NCBI GenBank assembly: GCA_964526835.1
Contig: CAZGMK010000012.1
Location: forward strand, 1-64,000
Length of the DNA: 64,000 nucleotides
Source of the DNA: DAOSXA01 sp964526835
Lineage (GTDB): Bacteria; Zixibacteria; MSB-5A5; GN15; FEB-12
Direction: 5' to 3'
In this document: positions 24,560-32,827 of the stretch, piece after piece
Position numbering within the stretch: the first letter of the stretch is position 1
How the letters are laid out: each line of letters begins with the position of its first letter
The notes under the pieces: generated by a model
The model's input: the letters and a program-made list of their open reading frames with translations, nothing else
Database searches by the model: none
Told to the model about the DNA's origin: nothing
Position numbers and translations under genes: made by a program

Positions 24560-25597
24560 CTATGAGTTTGCTTTGCTGGTCTCTGGTTGGGCTTGAATTC
24601 GCTGGCGCAAGCCGCCGAAAGGCAGACTCCCATCAAGGGGAACCTGCTTCAGGGTAAGCTCGGCCGTCTTGAGACCGGCGGCGTGCAGCTCAATGACCGG
24701 GCCGATCCCGAGGTGGGATAGAGTGTGCCAGAGACTTCGAGCCGGCAGAGACTGCTCCGGGACCAATCGCCACGCCGCCTGAATGAACGGCATCAAATCC
24801 AGACCACCCGTGAACTGGAGCAGGAGACTTCCGACCTGGCGCTGCAAGACCGACTGATCGATCATGGGACGACCCATTTCACCATGATAGTCGCTGTACA
24901 ACAGGACATCGATCTTACCGGCCGGAACCTGGGCGAGTTCCTGCCATTCTCTCAGATGCTGAACCTCAGCGCCCATAGCTACCAGAGAGCGGGCGATAGG
25001 AGCTACGAACTGGTCATTGCCGGCGATTACTACGTGGTTGCCGGCCACTTCCAGGTTCTGTTCGAACAGCAGCTTGAATGCGAGCGGACCACTGTAGCGA
25101 AGGATATCCACCAGGGGATGCTCCGTCCAGGTACCGACGACGTCTATCCCGTGGCGGCCGCAGGCCTTGAGGTCGATTTCCCCAGGCTTCAGTTCGCGAG
25201 CGTCGGACATGGTCGGGATTACCGCTCCATGGGGCAGGCGGGCGATCAACTCACGGTTTAGCGGGCGCACTCCACCGAGGTTGGTGGCGACCATGGCTGC
25301 TTCAAAGTCCGCCTGGCCGCGGGTCACCACCCGGACATGCGCCGATACATCGCACAGCTCGGCGATATCCATTGTCTGCCGGGCCGCCTCATCGTAGGAT
25401 CCGAAATCAGTGTCGTCGGCGACTGCATCAACCTCCGCCCCGGCCAGCGCCGCCAGCGCTGCGGTGACCGCATACGGGCCTGTGGCGGCTTCAGTGATCA
25501 CCTTGAACCCGGAAAGATCGAGCTCCAGGCGGTCGCTTACAACATAACGCATGATGTTGCGGGTGCGGGGGGTAAGGAGATGCTCGCTTGCGGACAT
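24560..25597 (-). CDS. Unrecognised protein with a Rossmann-like segment
   Basis: A soluble protein of about 345 residues that I cannot assign. Residues 40-90 read like a nucleotide-binding half (EAATGPYAVTAALAALAGAEV with a following acidic strand). Residues 190-220 (NHVVIAGNDQFVAPIARSLV) resemble a second Rossmann beta-alpha-beta unit, as in NAD-dependent enzymes such as adenosylhomocysteinase or alanine dehydrogenase. Catalytic residues cannot be matched. It lies 77 bases after the glycosyltransferase-methyltransferase gene on the same strand, so a part in sugar or cell-surface metabolism is possible. ATG 25597 and GTG 25609 are alternative starts. Confidence 0.6.
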   Translation of the reverse strand: MSASEHLLTPRTRNIMRYVVSDRLELDLSGFKVITEAATGPYAVTAALAALAGAEVDAVADDTDFGSYDEAARQTMDIAELCDVSAHVRVVTRGQADFEAAMVATNLGGVRPLNRELIARLPHGAVIPTMSDARELKPGEIDLKACGRHGIDVVGTWTEHPLVDILRYSGPLAFKLLFEQNLEVAGNHVVIAGNDQFVAPIARSLVAMGAEVQHLREWQELAQVPAGKIDVLLYSDYHGEMGRPMIDQSVLQRQVGSLLLQFTGGLDLMPFIQAAWRLVPEQSLPARSLWHTLSHLGIGPVIELHAAGLKTAELTLKQVPLDGSLPFGGLRQRIQAQPETSKANS

Positions 25598-25685
25598 GGC
25601 TTCACTCACTTCGATCTGGAGTTCACAATCAGTCGCCCGGCGATTCCGACAAGGTATAGCATTCTACGATAGCGCACGCTGATCC

Positions 25686-27695
25686 TCACTTGCGTCGGGC
25701 GATAACAATCAGTCCGTCGCCATAATACGGGTTTTTCTTCATTACGTCGGCGAACTGCCGATCGAAGGCGTCGTCGCACCGATTGTAATACATTACGAGG
25801 CGCGACGTTTCAAAGCCGTGCTTCTCCAACAGGACACGCAGAGTGTTCGGAGAGAACCAGTAATTGTGGTCCGGATGGACCAGTTCAGTCCGTTGACCCA
25901 CGGCGTGAATCGCACGATAGGAGAAGGCGTTCGGCGTACTGATCAGTATATCGCCGTTGAATCCGCTTTCATGCAGATTTTGCAGCGCCCGGCCGACGTT
26001 GTTGAGATGCTCGATCACCTCAGGTATGACCATGACATCAACACGCTTACCCAAGTCGGCAAGTAGCTCCAGATCGCTTTCGAGATCGAGCTTGTGAACC
26101 TCGTAGCCCTCTTTCGCCAGAAGCTCAAGGCCTTCCTGGTCGATATCGGCCCCTATCACCTCGGCCGCGACTCTGGCGATATGCCCGTGAAGGTAGTTGT
26201 TTTGCTTTATTCTAAGTTGCATCATTCCGGCGTCGACGCATCCAATGTGCAGTACCCGTTTGCCGCGGCAGTACTCGGTCGTAAAACCCTTGCGAGACTC
26301 AGTGTACTCAACCTGTTCGGGAAGCCTCTGGCGGAAATCGAGTCCCGTCGGCTGATCGACTTGTCCTTCGGATTCCATCGGCCGTGCGCCGGCGCATGAG
26401 CCATCGACCGGAGCTGCGTCCGGCTTACGAGCATCAAGTCCCTTGGCCTCGCACAGTATTGCGAGAAAGCGATCCAATTGAGGGAGGTTAGTCCTCGCGT
26501 TAAAATGCTCGGATACGATCTGGCGATACGCCTGGGAATCGTAGTCGGTGGATGTGAGCATCCGCGTGAACTCCTCGATCGTGCCGAAGACCAGGTTGTC
26601 GCCGAACAGGTCCTTGGCTCCTTTCCAATTATGCACCAGCGGCCGGATGCCACAGGCCATCGCTTCGATGACATTGTTGGGACAGCCCTCCCACGGGCTG
26701 GTGGAAATCACATAGTTCATGCCGGCCAGGAACTCCGGAACATCCTTGATCCAGCCATGAAATGTGACCCGATCCTCAAGGCCTGTCTCTCTGAGCAGGT
26801 GCTTCATATACTGCTCGTAACGGACCTCCTGAAACACACCGGCGAAGTGAAAGTGGAATTTCTCGTCCAGCCTGGCCGCCTGCTCGATGCACTGCATTAG
26901 CAGGCCGACGCCCTTCTTGTGGTTGATGTATCCGACGTAGGCGATGTTATGCCCGCCGGCGTTGTCGTAAAATGGATACTGGTCCAGATCGACGCAGTTG
27001 TAGATCGTAATCTGTCTGGGGCCGCCCAGGCATTGCGGGCAGACTTGGTTGGCAACCTGCCGTACGTGGTCGGCTACGAATACAGCGCCGTGTATCCTGG
27101 TCCAGTTGGCCGCCTCGATCATGCCGGGCGTGAGCGCTTCATAGCTACGGATGTAGGTCGCCAGAAGTCCGGGCGAGTGGTGATGCGACAGGTAGTGAAG
27201 CGGTTCATTGCACCACCCCGAAAGGACTATTTCCGGCCAGTCGCCGAGGACGTCGAGCTCGGAGTTGGACTTCGGCGTGATGATGCGGACCTCGTTCTCG
27301 TGCGAGAAGTGGTCTGACCAGAGCTTCAGAAACTTGTTCTCAAACGGGCTGACCAGGGCGATCCGGAAGCCCTTCAGCACGGTCTTGTCCTCTCTTGCCC
27401 GCACGATCCGCAGCGCATTGAGGTTTTTGTGGCACTCCTGGTAGTCGCGGTCAATCCTCAGCGCGGCTTCGAAGTGCTCTTCGGCCTCATCCAGTCTTCG
27501 CTGACGAAAGCTGACTACGCCGAGGTTGTTGAGGGCCACCTTGCTGCCGGGATCGTGCCTCAGGGCCTTTTCGAACAACGCTCGAGCCTTGTCGAGATTC
27601 CCCTGTTGGAAGTACTCTTCGCCTTGTGCCAGCAGTGTTTGTGTTCCCGTTTTCAACTGGTGATCGCTGGTCATGTTGCCATTCCTATTGGACAT
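25686..27695 (-). CDS. TPR-glycosyltransferase-methyltransferase fusion protein
   Basis: A 669-residue three-part protein. Residues 20-95 contain two TPR units (AEEHFEAALRIDRDYQECHK). Residues 105-430 form a GT-B glycosyltransferase of the GT1/GT4 kind, with NHKKGVGLLMQCIEQA near the donor site and the hallmark STSPWEGCPNNVIEAMACG. Residues 455-669 form a class I SAM methyltransferase (VLHIGCVDAG as the SAM loop, EVIEHL as motif post-II, then FSPNTLRVLLEKHGF). Such fusions modify surface polysaccharides or glycoproteins. ATG 27695 has GGAG 9 bases upstream; the frame is open to 27728. The next gene on the strand (24560-25597) is of unknown function. Confidence 0.85.
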   Translation of the reverse strand: MSNRNGNMTSDHQLKTGTQTLLAQGEEYFQQGNLDKARALFEKALRHDPGSKVALNNLGVVSFRQRRLDEAEEHFEAALRIDRDYQECHKNLNALRIVRAREDKTVLKGFRIALVSPFENKFLKLWSDHFSHENEVRIITPKSNSELDVLGDWPEIVLSGWCNEPLHYLSHHHSPGLLATYIRSYEALTPGMIEAANWTRIHGAVFVADHVRQVANQVCPQCLGGPRQITIYNCVDLDQYPFYDNAGGHNIAYVGYINHKKGVGLLMQCIEQAARLDEKFHFHFAGVFQEVRYEQYMKHLLRETGLEDRVTFHGWIKDVPEFLAGMNYVISTSPWEGCPNNVIEAMACGIRPLVHNWKGAKDLFGDNLVFGTIEEFTRMLTSTDYDSQAYRQIVSEHFNARTNLPQLDRFLAILCEAKGLDARKPDAAPVDGSCAGARPMESEGQVDQPTGLDFRQRLPEQVEYTESRKGFTTEYCRGKRVLHIGCVDAGMMQLRIKQNNYLHGHIARVAAEVIGADIDQEGLELLAKEGYEVHKLDLESDLELLADLGKRVDVMVIPEVIEHLNNVGRALQNLHESGFNGDILISTPNAFSYRAIHAVGQRTELVHPDHNYWFSPNTLRVLLEKHGFETSRLVMYYNRCDDAFDRQFADVMKKNPYYGDGLIVIARRK

Positions 27696-27932
27696 ACCGG
27701 TTTCTCCGACTCGATTGATATCTATCAACCATTATCGGACAATCGGCCGGATGGCTTTCGCACAAAGGCACATTAATTTGTCTTCCTCGGAGTGCATGAT
27801 CGCTGCCACCGGCGGCTATCTCCGCAACTCCAGGCCGGCCGGTACGGGTTAGGCAGAGTGAGCTACTCGCCGGGGGCCATATCCGGGGACGTGAAAAAGT
27901 GGACGGTTCTGCGCATATATTCATCTAAGCGC

Positions 27933-27960
27933 TTGACACGGACCGATTGGCCTCTATATT
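27933..27960 (+). promoter_or_regulatory. Promoter of the initiator tRNA gene
   Basis: TTGACA (27933-27938) and TATATT (27955-27960) are separated by 16 bases, and the tRNA begins 13 bases after the -10 box. Confidence 0.75.
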
Positions 27961-27972
27961 GGGCAACCTGAT

Positions 27973-28046
<74 letters not shown>

Positions 28047-28501
28047 TTAAAAAGTCATTCTTTCCCAATACAATACGTCAGCAGAAATAGAGCATGATGG
28101 ACCACGTAACGGCGATTTTCTAACACCTTTCCCAGCCGCATTGGTCCTTTTCGGATGGAACCACATTCGAAGGTGGAGCGACGGCAAAGACCGCGTTGTA
28201 CGTTCTCGGGGCTATGATGCCCCACTCAGGCCTTGAGCTGCTTAGGGGCCCCGTGACGATGAGCCCGACGGGACGCACCGAGCGCACTCTATCTGCTCCG
28301 ACGCGGCATCGGGGTGGCAGTACGCGGCTCGCGAACGATCTGCCAAACCGCCGAAGCCGTTTCCCAGGTAACAGGCTACCATACTGCAGCCGGACCTGCG
28401 GTAGCAAACGAACCACCTGCTTGTTGATTCGCACCCAATTTGACCTGTTACCCATATCTCCCGTCTACTCTGTTACCTACTTGTCATCGGTCTGTACCCT
28501 A
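28047..28501. other. Gene-poor region after tRNA-fMet with CTGTTACC repeats
   Basis: No convincing gene is seen in 455 bases. The octamer CTGTTACC occurs at 28445-28452 and 28470-28477, and its complement GGTAACAG at 28367-28374. A hairpin GGGGC/GCCCC flanks TATGAT near 28209-28224. Regions next to tRNAs often carry integration scars, but no attachment repeat or transposase could be identified. Confidence 0.35.
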
Positions 28502-30907
28502 TCACTCTGTCGCCTCCGGACGAAGCACCAGTGTTCCGGCCGCTCGGGAGCGGACCGCCTCCTCGCTGAAGGGAACCGTCCAGCGCTGGCCGGATCGGTA
28601 CATCTCGAAGAAGTCAAAGAAGTGATCGCTGGCCGGGTGGCCCGAATTGCCCGCCGGCAGGACCATACTCGCACGGTCGACATTTGCGAAGTCGACAACA
28701 AATCGCCAGCTCGCGCCGACCGAAGAAACCAACATCGAGTCGCGCCGGCCGAACCACGAGGCATTTACTGTGCCCGGGGCGCCGCGCCAGGGCCATGGGC
28801 CGCGGTGCAAGCCGAGCAGGCCGCCGATAACCGGCGCTCGCGCCATCGGATGGCGCATTGTCAGAGTCTGCGCCTGTCCCATCGTCCGCCCGTCTGCCCA
28901 TTCCAGAGCCGACCGAGCGGCCTCGGCGATCTGTTGCAACCGGACCGAATCGAGCTCTGAGGTCACTACAACCGGCGACCAGACATCTTCCATGACCGCA
29001 CCTGGGATACCGCTGGAAAGGTCGTCACCGACGGCCTCAAACGAACTCCGCCTCAGGCTGTGCATGAACACGGCTATGATCGGAGCAATGCGCGAGTCCT
29101 GATCGCACGAGCCGTCCCAGGCCCGCGCCGAGTCAGCCCAGGCCGAGTCACCATTGTAATCCAGCGCTGCGGCGAGGACTCCCCGCCAGCGCTGCCAGTG
29201 GGCGCTAACCAGATCGTATTGCATGGTCTCCAGATCGCCGGGAGTGAATCGATCGAGCGAATCAAGAAGTGAGTTTATCCGCGCAATGCGGTCGAAAGCG
29301 AAGGTGCCCGGCAATTCCATCGATCTCGTCGGCAGATTGTTGCAGACCGCGAGCCAGCCCTGCTCAGGATTGAGGGCATGCGGTGTACTGTCGAGCGGGA
29401 CATACCCGCGCCACTCATGGTCGTCGGTCCAGCCATCACCCGGCAGCAGGGCCGTCAGTCGATCGCGATTGGCAATCGGGGAGCCGAGTTGATAGCCGAT
29501 ATTCCCACCGCTGTCGGCATACATCCAACTTGCATCGAGGGCTCCAAGGCTGGTGACGGTTCGACGAAAGTTCTCGAAGTCACGTACACCGGCCAGGTCG
29601 AGCCCGGCTCCGATCGCGGCGTCGAGATCGGCGTCAAACCCGGCCCACCTCAGGGAGTAGACGTACCCGGCCGAGTCGCTGCGGTGCATAATCGGACCAT
29701 GGCGCGTAGACTTGATTCGAATCTCCCGCGGCTCGGAGTCGCTGACTAAGACCGTATCCACTACTACGTTCATATCGGCCCAGCCGTCCGGAGTCAGGTA
29801 CTGCAGCGAGTCATCGGGGTTGATTCGTTCTCGATAGTAGTCGTTGACGTCGATCCCGCCGACTGTGAAGGCCCACGCCGCCGCTCCGTTGTGCCCCATG
29901 ATCACTACCGGCAGCCCGGGAGTCGTGATTCCTAGGGCATCGATTGAACCATCGGCGGTGTGCACCCCGACTGCAAACCAGAACTGCGGCAGGCGACTGA
30001 CCTCCAGGTGCGGGTCCGATGCCAGCATGGCGCGGCCCGACTGCGAGCGGGCAGGCGATATCACCCAGGCATTCGAGCCGCCAATTGGAGCGTCCGCGGA
30101 CCGGAGGACGGCTTCGGCCAAAGAGGCCCCGGGCGAGAGCCATCGGGCGGTTGATTCGGCGCGTGCACCGGCCTGCCCGGCCTCAGGTCGTGTTCCCGGG
30201 ATAGCCGGAGTGGAGGTTTCCGAAGACATCTCATAGGAACGGGGAATTGTCACCGGCGCCCAGCCCGGGTACGACGGCGCATAGACCGCGGCGCTGTCGC
30301 GACCGAGCTTGTCAGCCAGCTCGCGGAAGTATCCATCCGAGTTCATCAGAGCGTTGGAAAACCAGGACTGGTAGCTGGTCAGGGCAAGGCAGTGCTCGAC
30401 AGTCCACCCTTCGAATGCGGTCGGCAGCAGCCGAAATTCGAACGGCATCGCCCTTGCTGTCTCGACGTAGGCGTTGACTCCGTCGCTGTACGCCTGCAAG
30501 GCGGTACGGTTCTCCTCGGTCAGCGCGTCTGCGGCGGTAGCTGCCAGCCGCCCGTGGCCCAGATGACGCTGCTGGATATCGAGATCGACAGTTATCGAGC
30601 CGGTCATTTCCGAGAGCCGTCCGTAGGCCAGGCGCCTGAACAGGTCCATCTGGAACATTCGTTCTGAGGCGTGAAGGTAGCCCAGAGCAAAGAGGGCGTC
30701 GTGGCGATCGGTCGCCCATACCTGCGGGATTCCCCTGGCGTCGTACGTTATCTCGACCGGCTGATGGATCTCTCTGACCGAAACGACACCATCCTCGGGG
30801 GGCACGGCCAGGATGAGCATCAGCCATCCGGCCACGGCTATGCCGATAACCAGGGCGAGCAGGATCGAAAGTGCGAACCAGAGTACACGTCGAGCGCGTG
30901 CAGTCAT
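28502..30907 (-). CDS. Penicillin acylase family Ntn-hydrolase
   Basis: An 801-residue exported amidase. A signal anchor (VLWFALSILLALVIGIAVAG) lies at residues 8-30. The small-chain region starts near 60 (DARGIPQVWATDRHDALFA, GYLHASERMFQMDLF). The autoprocessing point and catalytic N-terminal serine is Ser278 in GGSNAWVIS. Downstream matches include GHNGAAAWAFTVGG with the conserved Asn region and DVNDYY. Family members hydrolyse penicillins, acyl-homoserine lactones or other acylated amines; the substrate here cannot be told. The start is ATG 30907 with GGAGGA upstream; the frame is open a further 51 codons. It lies 43 bases after the YD-repeat-like lipoprotein gene, same strand. Confidence 0.92.
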   Translation of the reverse strand: MTARARRVLWFALSILLALVIGIAVAGWLMLILAVPPEDGVVSVREIHQPVEITYDARGIPQVWATDRHDALFALGYLHASERMFQMDLFRRLAYGRLSEMTGSITVDLDIQQRHLGHGRLAATAADALTEENRTALQAYSDGVNAYVETARAMPFEFRLLPTAFEGWTVEHCLALTSYQSWFSNALMNSDGYFRELADKLGRDSAAVYAPSYPGWAPVTIPRSYEMSSETSTPAIPGTRPEAGQAGARAESTARWLSPGASLAEAVLRSADAPIGGSNAWVISPARSQSGRAMLASDPHLEVSRLPQFWFAVGVHTADGSIDALGITTPGLPVVIMGHNGAAAWAFTVGGIDVNDYYRERINPDDSLQYLTPDGWADMNVVVDTVLVSDSEPREIRIKSTRHGPIMHRSDSAGYVYSLRWAGFDADLDAAIGAGLDLAGVRDFENFRRTVTSLGALDASWMYADSGGNIGYQLGSPIANRDRLTALLPGDGWTDDHEWRGYVPLDSTPHALNPEQGWLAVCNNLPTRSMELPGTFAFDRIARINSLLDSLDRFTPGDLETMQYDLVSAHWQRWRGVLAAALDYNGDSAWADSARAWDGSCDQDSRIAPIIAVFMHSLRRSSFEAVGDDLSSGIPGAVMEDVWSPVVVTSELDSVRLQQIAEAARSALEWADGRTMGQAQTLTMRHPMARAPVIGGLLGLHRGPWPWRGAPGTVNASWFGRRDSMLVSSVGASWRFVVDFANVDRASMVLPAGNSGHPASDHFFDFFEMYRSGQRWTVPFSEEAVRSRAAGTLVLRPEATE

Positions 30908-30950
30908 ACTCTTTCCATCCTCCCTGATCCTTCTTCTGCGGCCAACCCGA

Positions 30951-32513
30951 CTACTTCCGGCGCGGTTCAACCCGAATCTGCGGGGCATCCTGGGCGGGTG
31001 GACGGATCGTGTCGCCCTTCGCATCCAGCCCGACCGTGTTAATGACTTCGCCGGCATCATCGTATTGCAGGCGAATCACGGCAGCGCCGTTCTCCGGGTC
31101 CTCAACAGGGTTACCGTCGACGTCGAAGTACGCTACCTCGGTTCGGTTGCCCAGGCTGTCGTATTTCCAGCGCACGATGGCCATGCCGTTATTGTCGTTC
31201 TTGGGCTTTCCGTCGGCGCCGAAACGGCGCTCCTCGATCGGGTTGCCCGAGGCATTGTACTTTCGTTCGTACTTGGCGATTTCACGGTTTCTTGGGGTCG
31301 CCAGGTCGCCCTCAACGTCATGGTAGCTCAATGATACTTCATTGCCGGAATCGTCCCACACGTGCCTGACCTCAGCAAACCCGAGACGATTGCTCACGAG
31401 TTCCCCGTCGGGGCCATGGCATGTTTCAGTGACGGGGTGGCCGTTATCGTCGTAGGTGCGACGGTAGATTGTGACCCCCTGCGCATCGGATGTCCGGTTG
31501 CCGTGAGCGTCGTAGTAGGCCAATTCTGTCTGACGACCGGCGTCGTCATGTTTGTAGACTACGCGAGCCACTCCCTCGGCGCCAGACTGGAGCTCTTCAT
31601 TGACATTGAGATAGCGCTCCTCCACGACGAGCCCGCGCCCGTCAAATTCGCGCTGGAATATCGCGACACCGTAGTTGTTCGGCATTATCCTCTCATTAGA
31701 ATCGTAGCCGCGGCGCTCTATCCGGTTGCCCCGCTGGTCGTACTTGAAGCGATACATGTGCAGATCCGATCCAACCGCAGTCGGCTGTTCGTCGCGCCCA
31801 TACATACGCGACTCAATGACCCGCCCATGCTCATCATAGTCCATCCTTATGATCGCGAAGCCGCTCTGGCCGAGCATCAGCGAGCCGTCGAAACCATGAT
31901 TCGATGACTCGATGACGTTATCCTGGTCGTCGTATTTCCAGCGTATGAACGTGATGCCGTCGGCGTCGGTTACCCGCTCGCCGTTCATGTCCAGGCGCTC
32001 GGCTTCGATACGCCGTCCCTTGTCGTCGAGGGTCCAGCGGTGCTCGGCCGCCATGGCATTGTCCGTGGTCGGGTTGCCGGCAATATCGTAGTTGCGATAG
32101 CCGGTGCGATGACCCTCCTCGTTGAGGCTGAGGACGATAGCGTGTGCACCGGTCTTGTCCCGAGCGGGTTGCCCCTGGGCATCGTAGAAGCTGCGCCGTT
32201 CGGTTGAATCAGTATACTCGAATTCGATGGCGGCTACGCCGAATGACGGATCGGCGGTCGGCCGGCCATCGTCGATGTACTCGATTCGTTGCAGCCGCCC
32301 CTGCTGATCGCGACTGAATCGATACATTCCCGCCAGGAAGGTTTCAGGGTTGTCAATGACCCCATCGCCAAGCAGACGGTAGTAGGCGTCGATCTTGACG
32401 TGTCGGAAGTACTCACCCTCGGGTTCGGGGGCGGGGGCTGTCTTCTTCTGACCGCAGGCCGATAACAGAAGAACGATTGGGGCCAGAACTATCGGAATCA
32501 GGGAATGTCGCAA
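30951..32513 (-). CDS. Lipoprotein with YD/RHS-like repeats
   Basis: A 520-residue predicted lipoprotein: signal VLAPIVLLLSAC ends in a lipobox (LSAC), and a proline/acidic linker follows. The remainder consists of about ten to eleven related units of 40-45 residues, each with a (K/E)YD-x-x-GN or WDDSGNE core, a Y(D/N)-x-x-G-x-(P/R) turn and a hydrophobic strand (e.g. GVAIFQREFDGRG, GMAIVRWKYDSLGN). This resembles YD repeats of RHS/wall-associated proteins, but without the toxin-bearing RHS core. Probably faces the outer surface. The next gene in the strand direction is the penicillin acylase family protein. Confidence 0.75.
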   Translation of the reverse strand: MRHSLIPIVLAPIVLLLSACGQKKTAPAPEPEGEYFRHVKIDAYYRLLGDGVIDNPETFLAGMYRFSRDQQGRLQRIEYIDDGRPTADPSFGVAAIEFEYTDSTERRSFYDAQGQPARDKTGAHAIVLSLNEEGHRTGYRNYDIAGNPTTDNAMAAEHRWTLDDKGRRIEAERLDMNGERVTDADGITFIRWKYDDQDNVIESSNHGFDGSLMLGQSGFAIIRMDYDEHGRVIESRMYGRDEQPTAVGSDLHMYRFKYDQRGNRIERRGYDSNERIMPNNYGVAIFQREFDGRGLVVEERYLNVNEELQSGAEGVARVVYKHDDAGRQTELAYYDAHGNRTSDAQGVTIYRRTYDDNGHPVTETCHGPDGELVSNRLGFAEVRHVWDDSGNEVSLSYHDVEGDLATPRNREIAKYERKYNASGNPIEERRFGADGKPKNDNNGMAIVRWKYDSLGNRTEVAYFDVDGNPVEDPENGAAVIRLQYDDAGEVINTVGLDAKGDTIRPPAQDAPQIRVEPRRK

Positions 32514-32827
32514 CGCAGGACTCCTTTATGCTTACTGGATCTCTCACTCAGAAGTCTAATTAGGGGTTCAAGGGAGATGCGGCAAGGGGTTTTTGGAGGT
32601 TGGCCCAATTACCGCGGAAGCACCCGGGGGCCGGGGCGCACCTGCCCGTGACTCGAAACCACTGTCGGCGTCAACGGTCACCGGGCTTCAGCAGTGTGCT
32701 CACAAGGACATGTCTTGATTCCTGGACGCCCCTACCGCGTCACTACAAATGATATGCAACGGCAAGGCCGCCGCGGGTCAGTGCCCACGGCGGCGCTTGT
32801 CTTACATCGAACGAACTCGACACGTTT
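32514..32827. other. Intergenic region with hairpin after the gingipain-like gene
   Basis: A 7-bp GC stem GCCGCCG (32767-32773) and CGGCGGC (32788-32794), with inner GGG/CCC pairing, lies 34 bases beyond the stop codon of the minus-strand protease. It lacks a T-run, so termination is only suggested. The rest of this 314-base gap shows nothing I can identify. Confidence 0.35.

Noticed and set aside
28120..28455. Minus-strand frame of 111 codons after the tRNA
   Set aside because: No ribosome site or family resemblance; Arg-rich composition typical of spurious frames.
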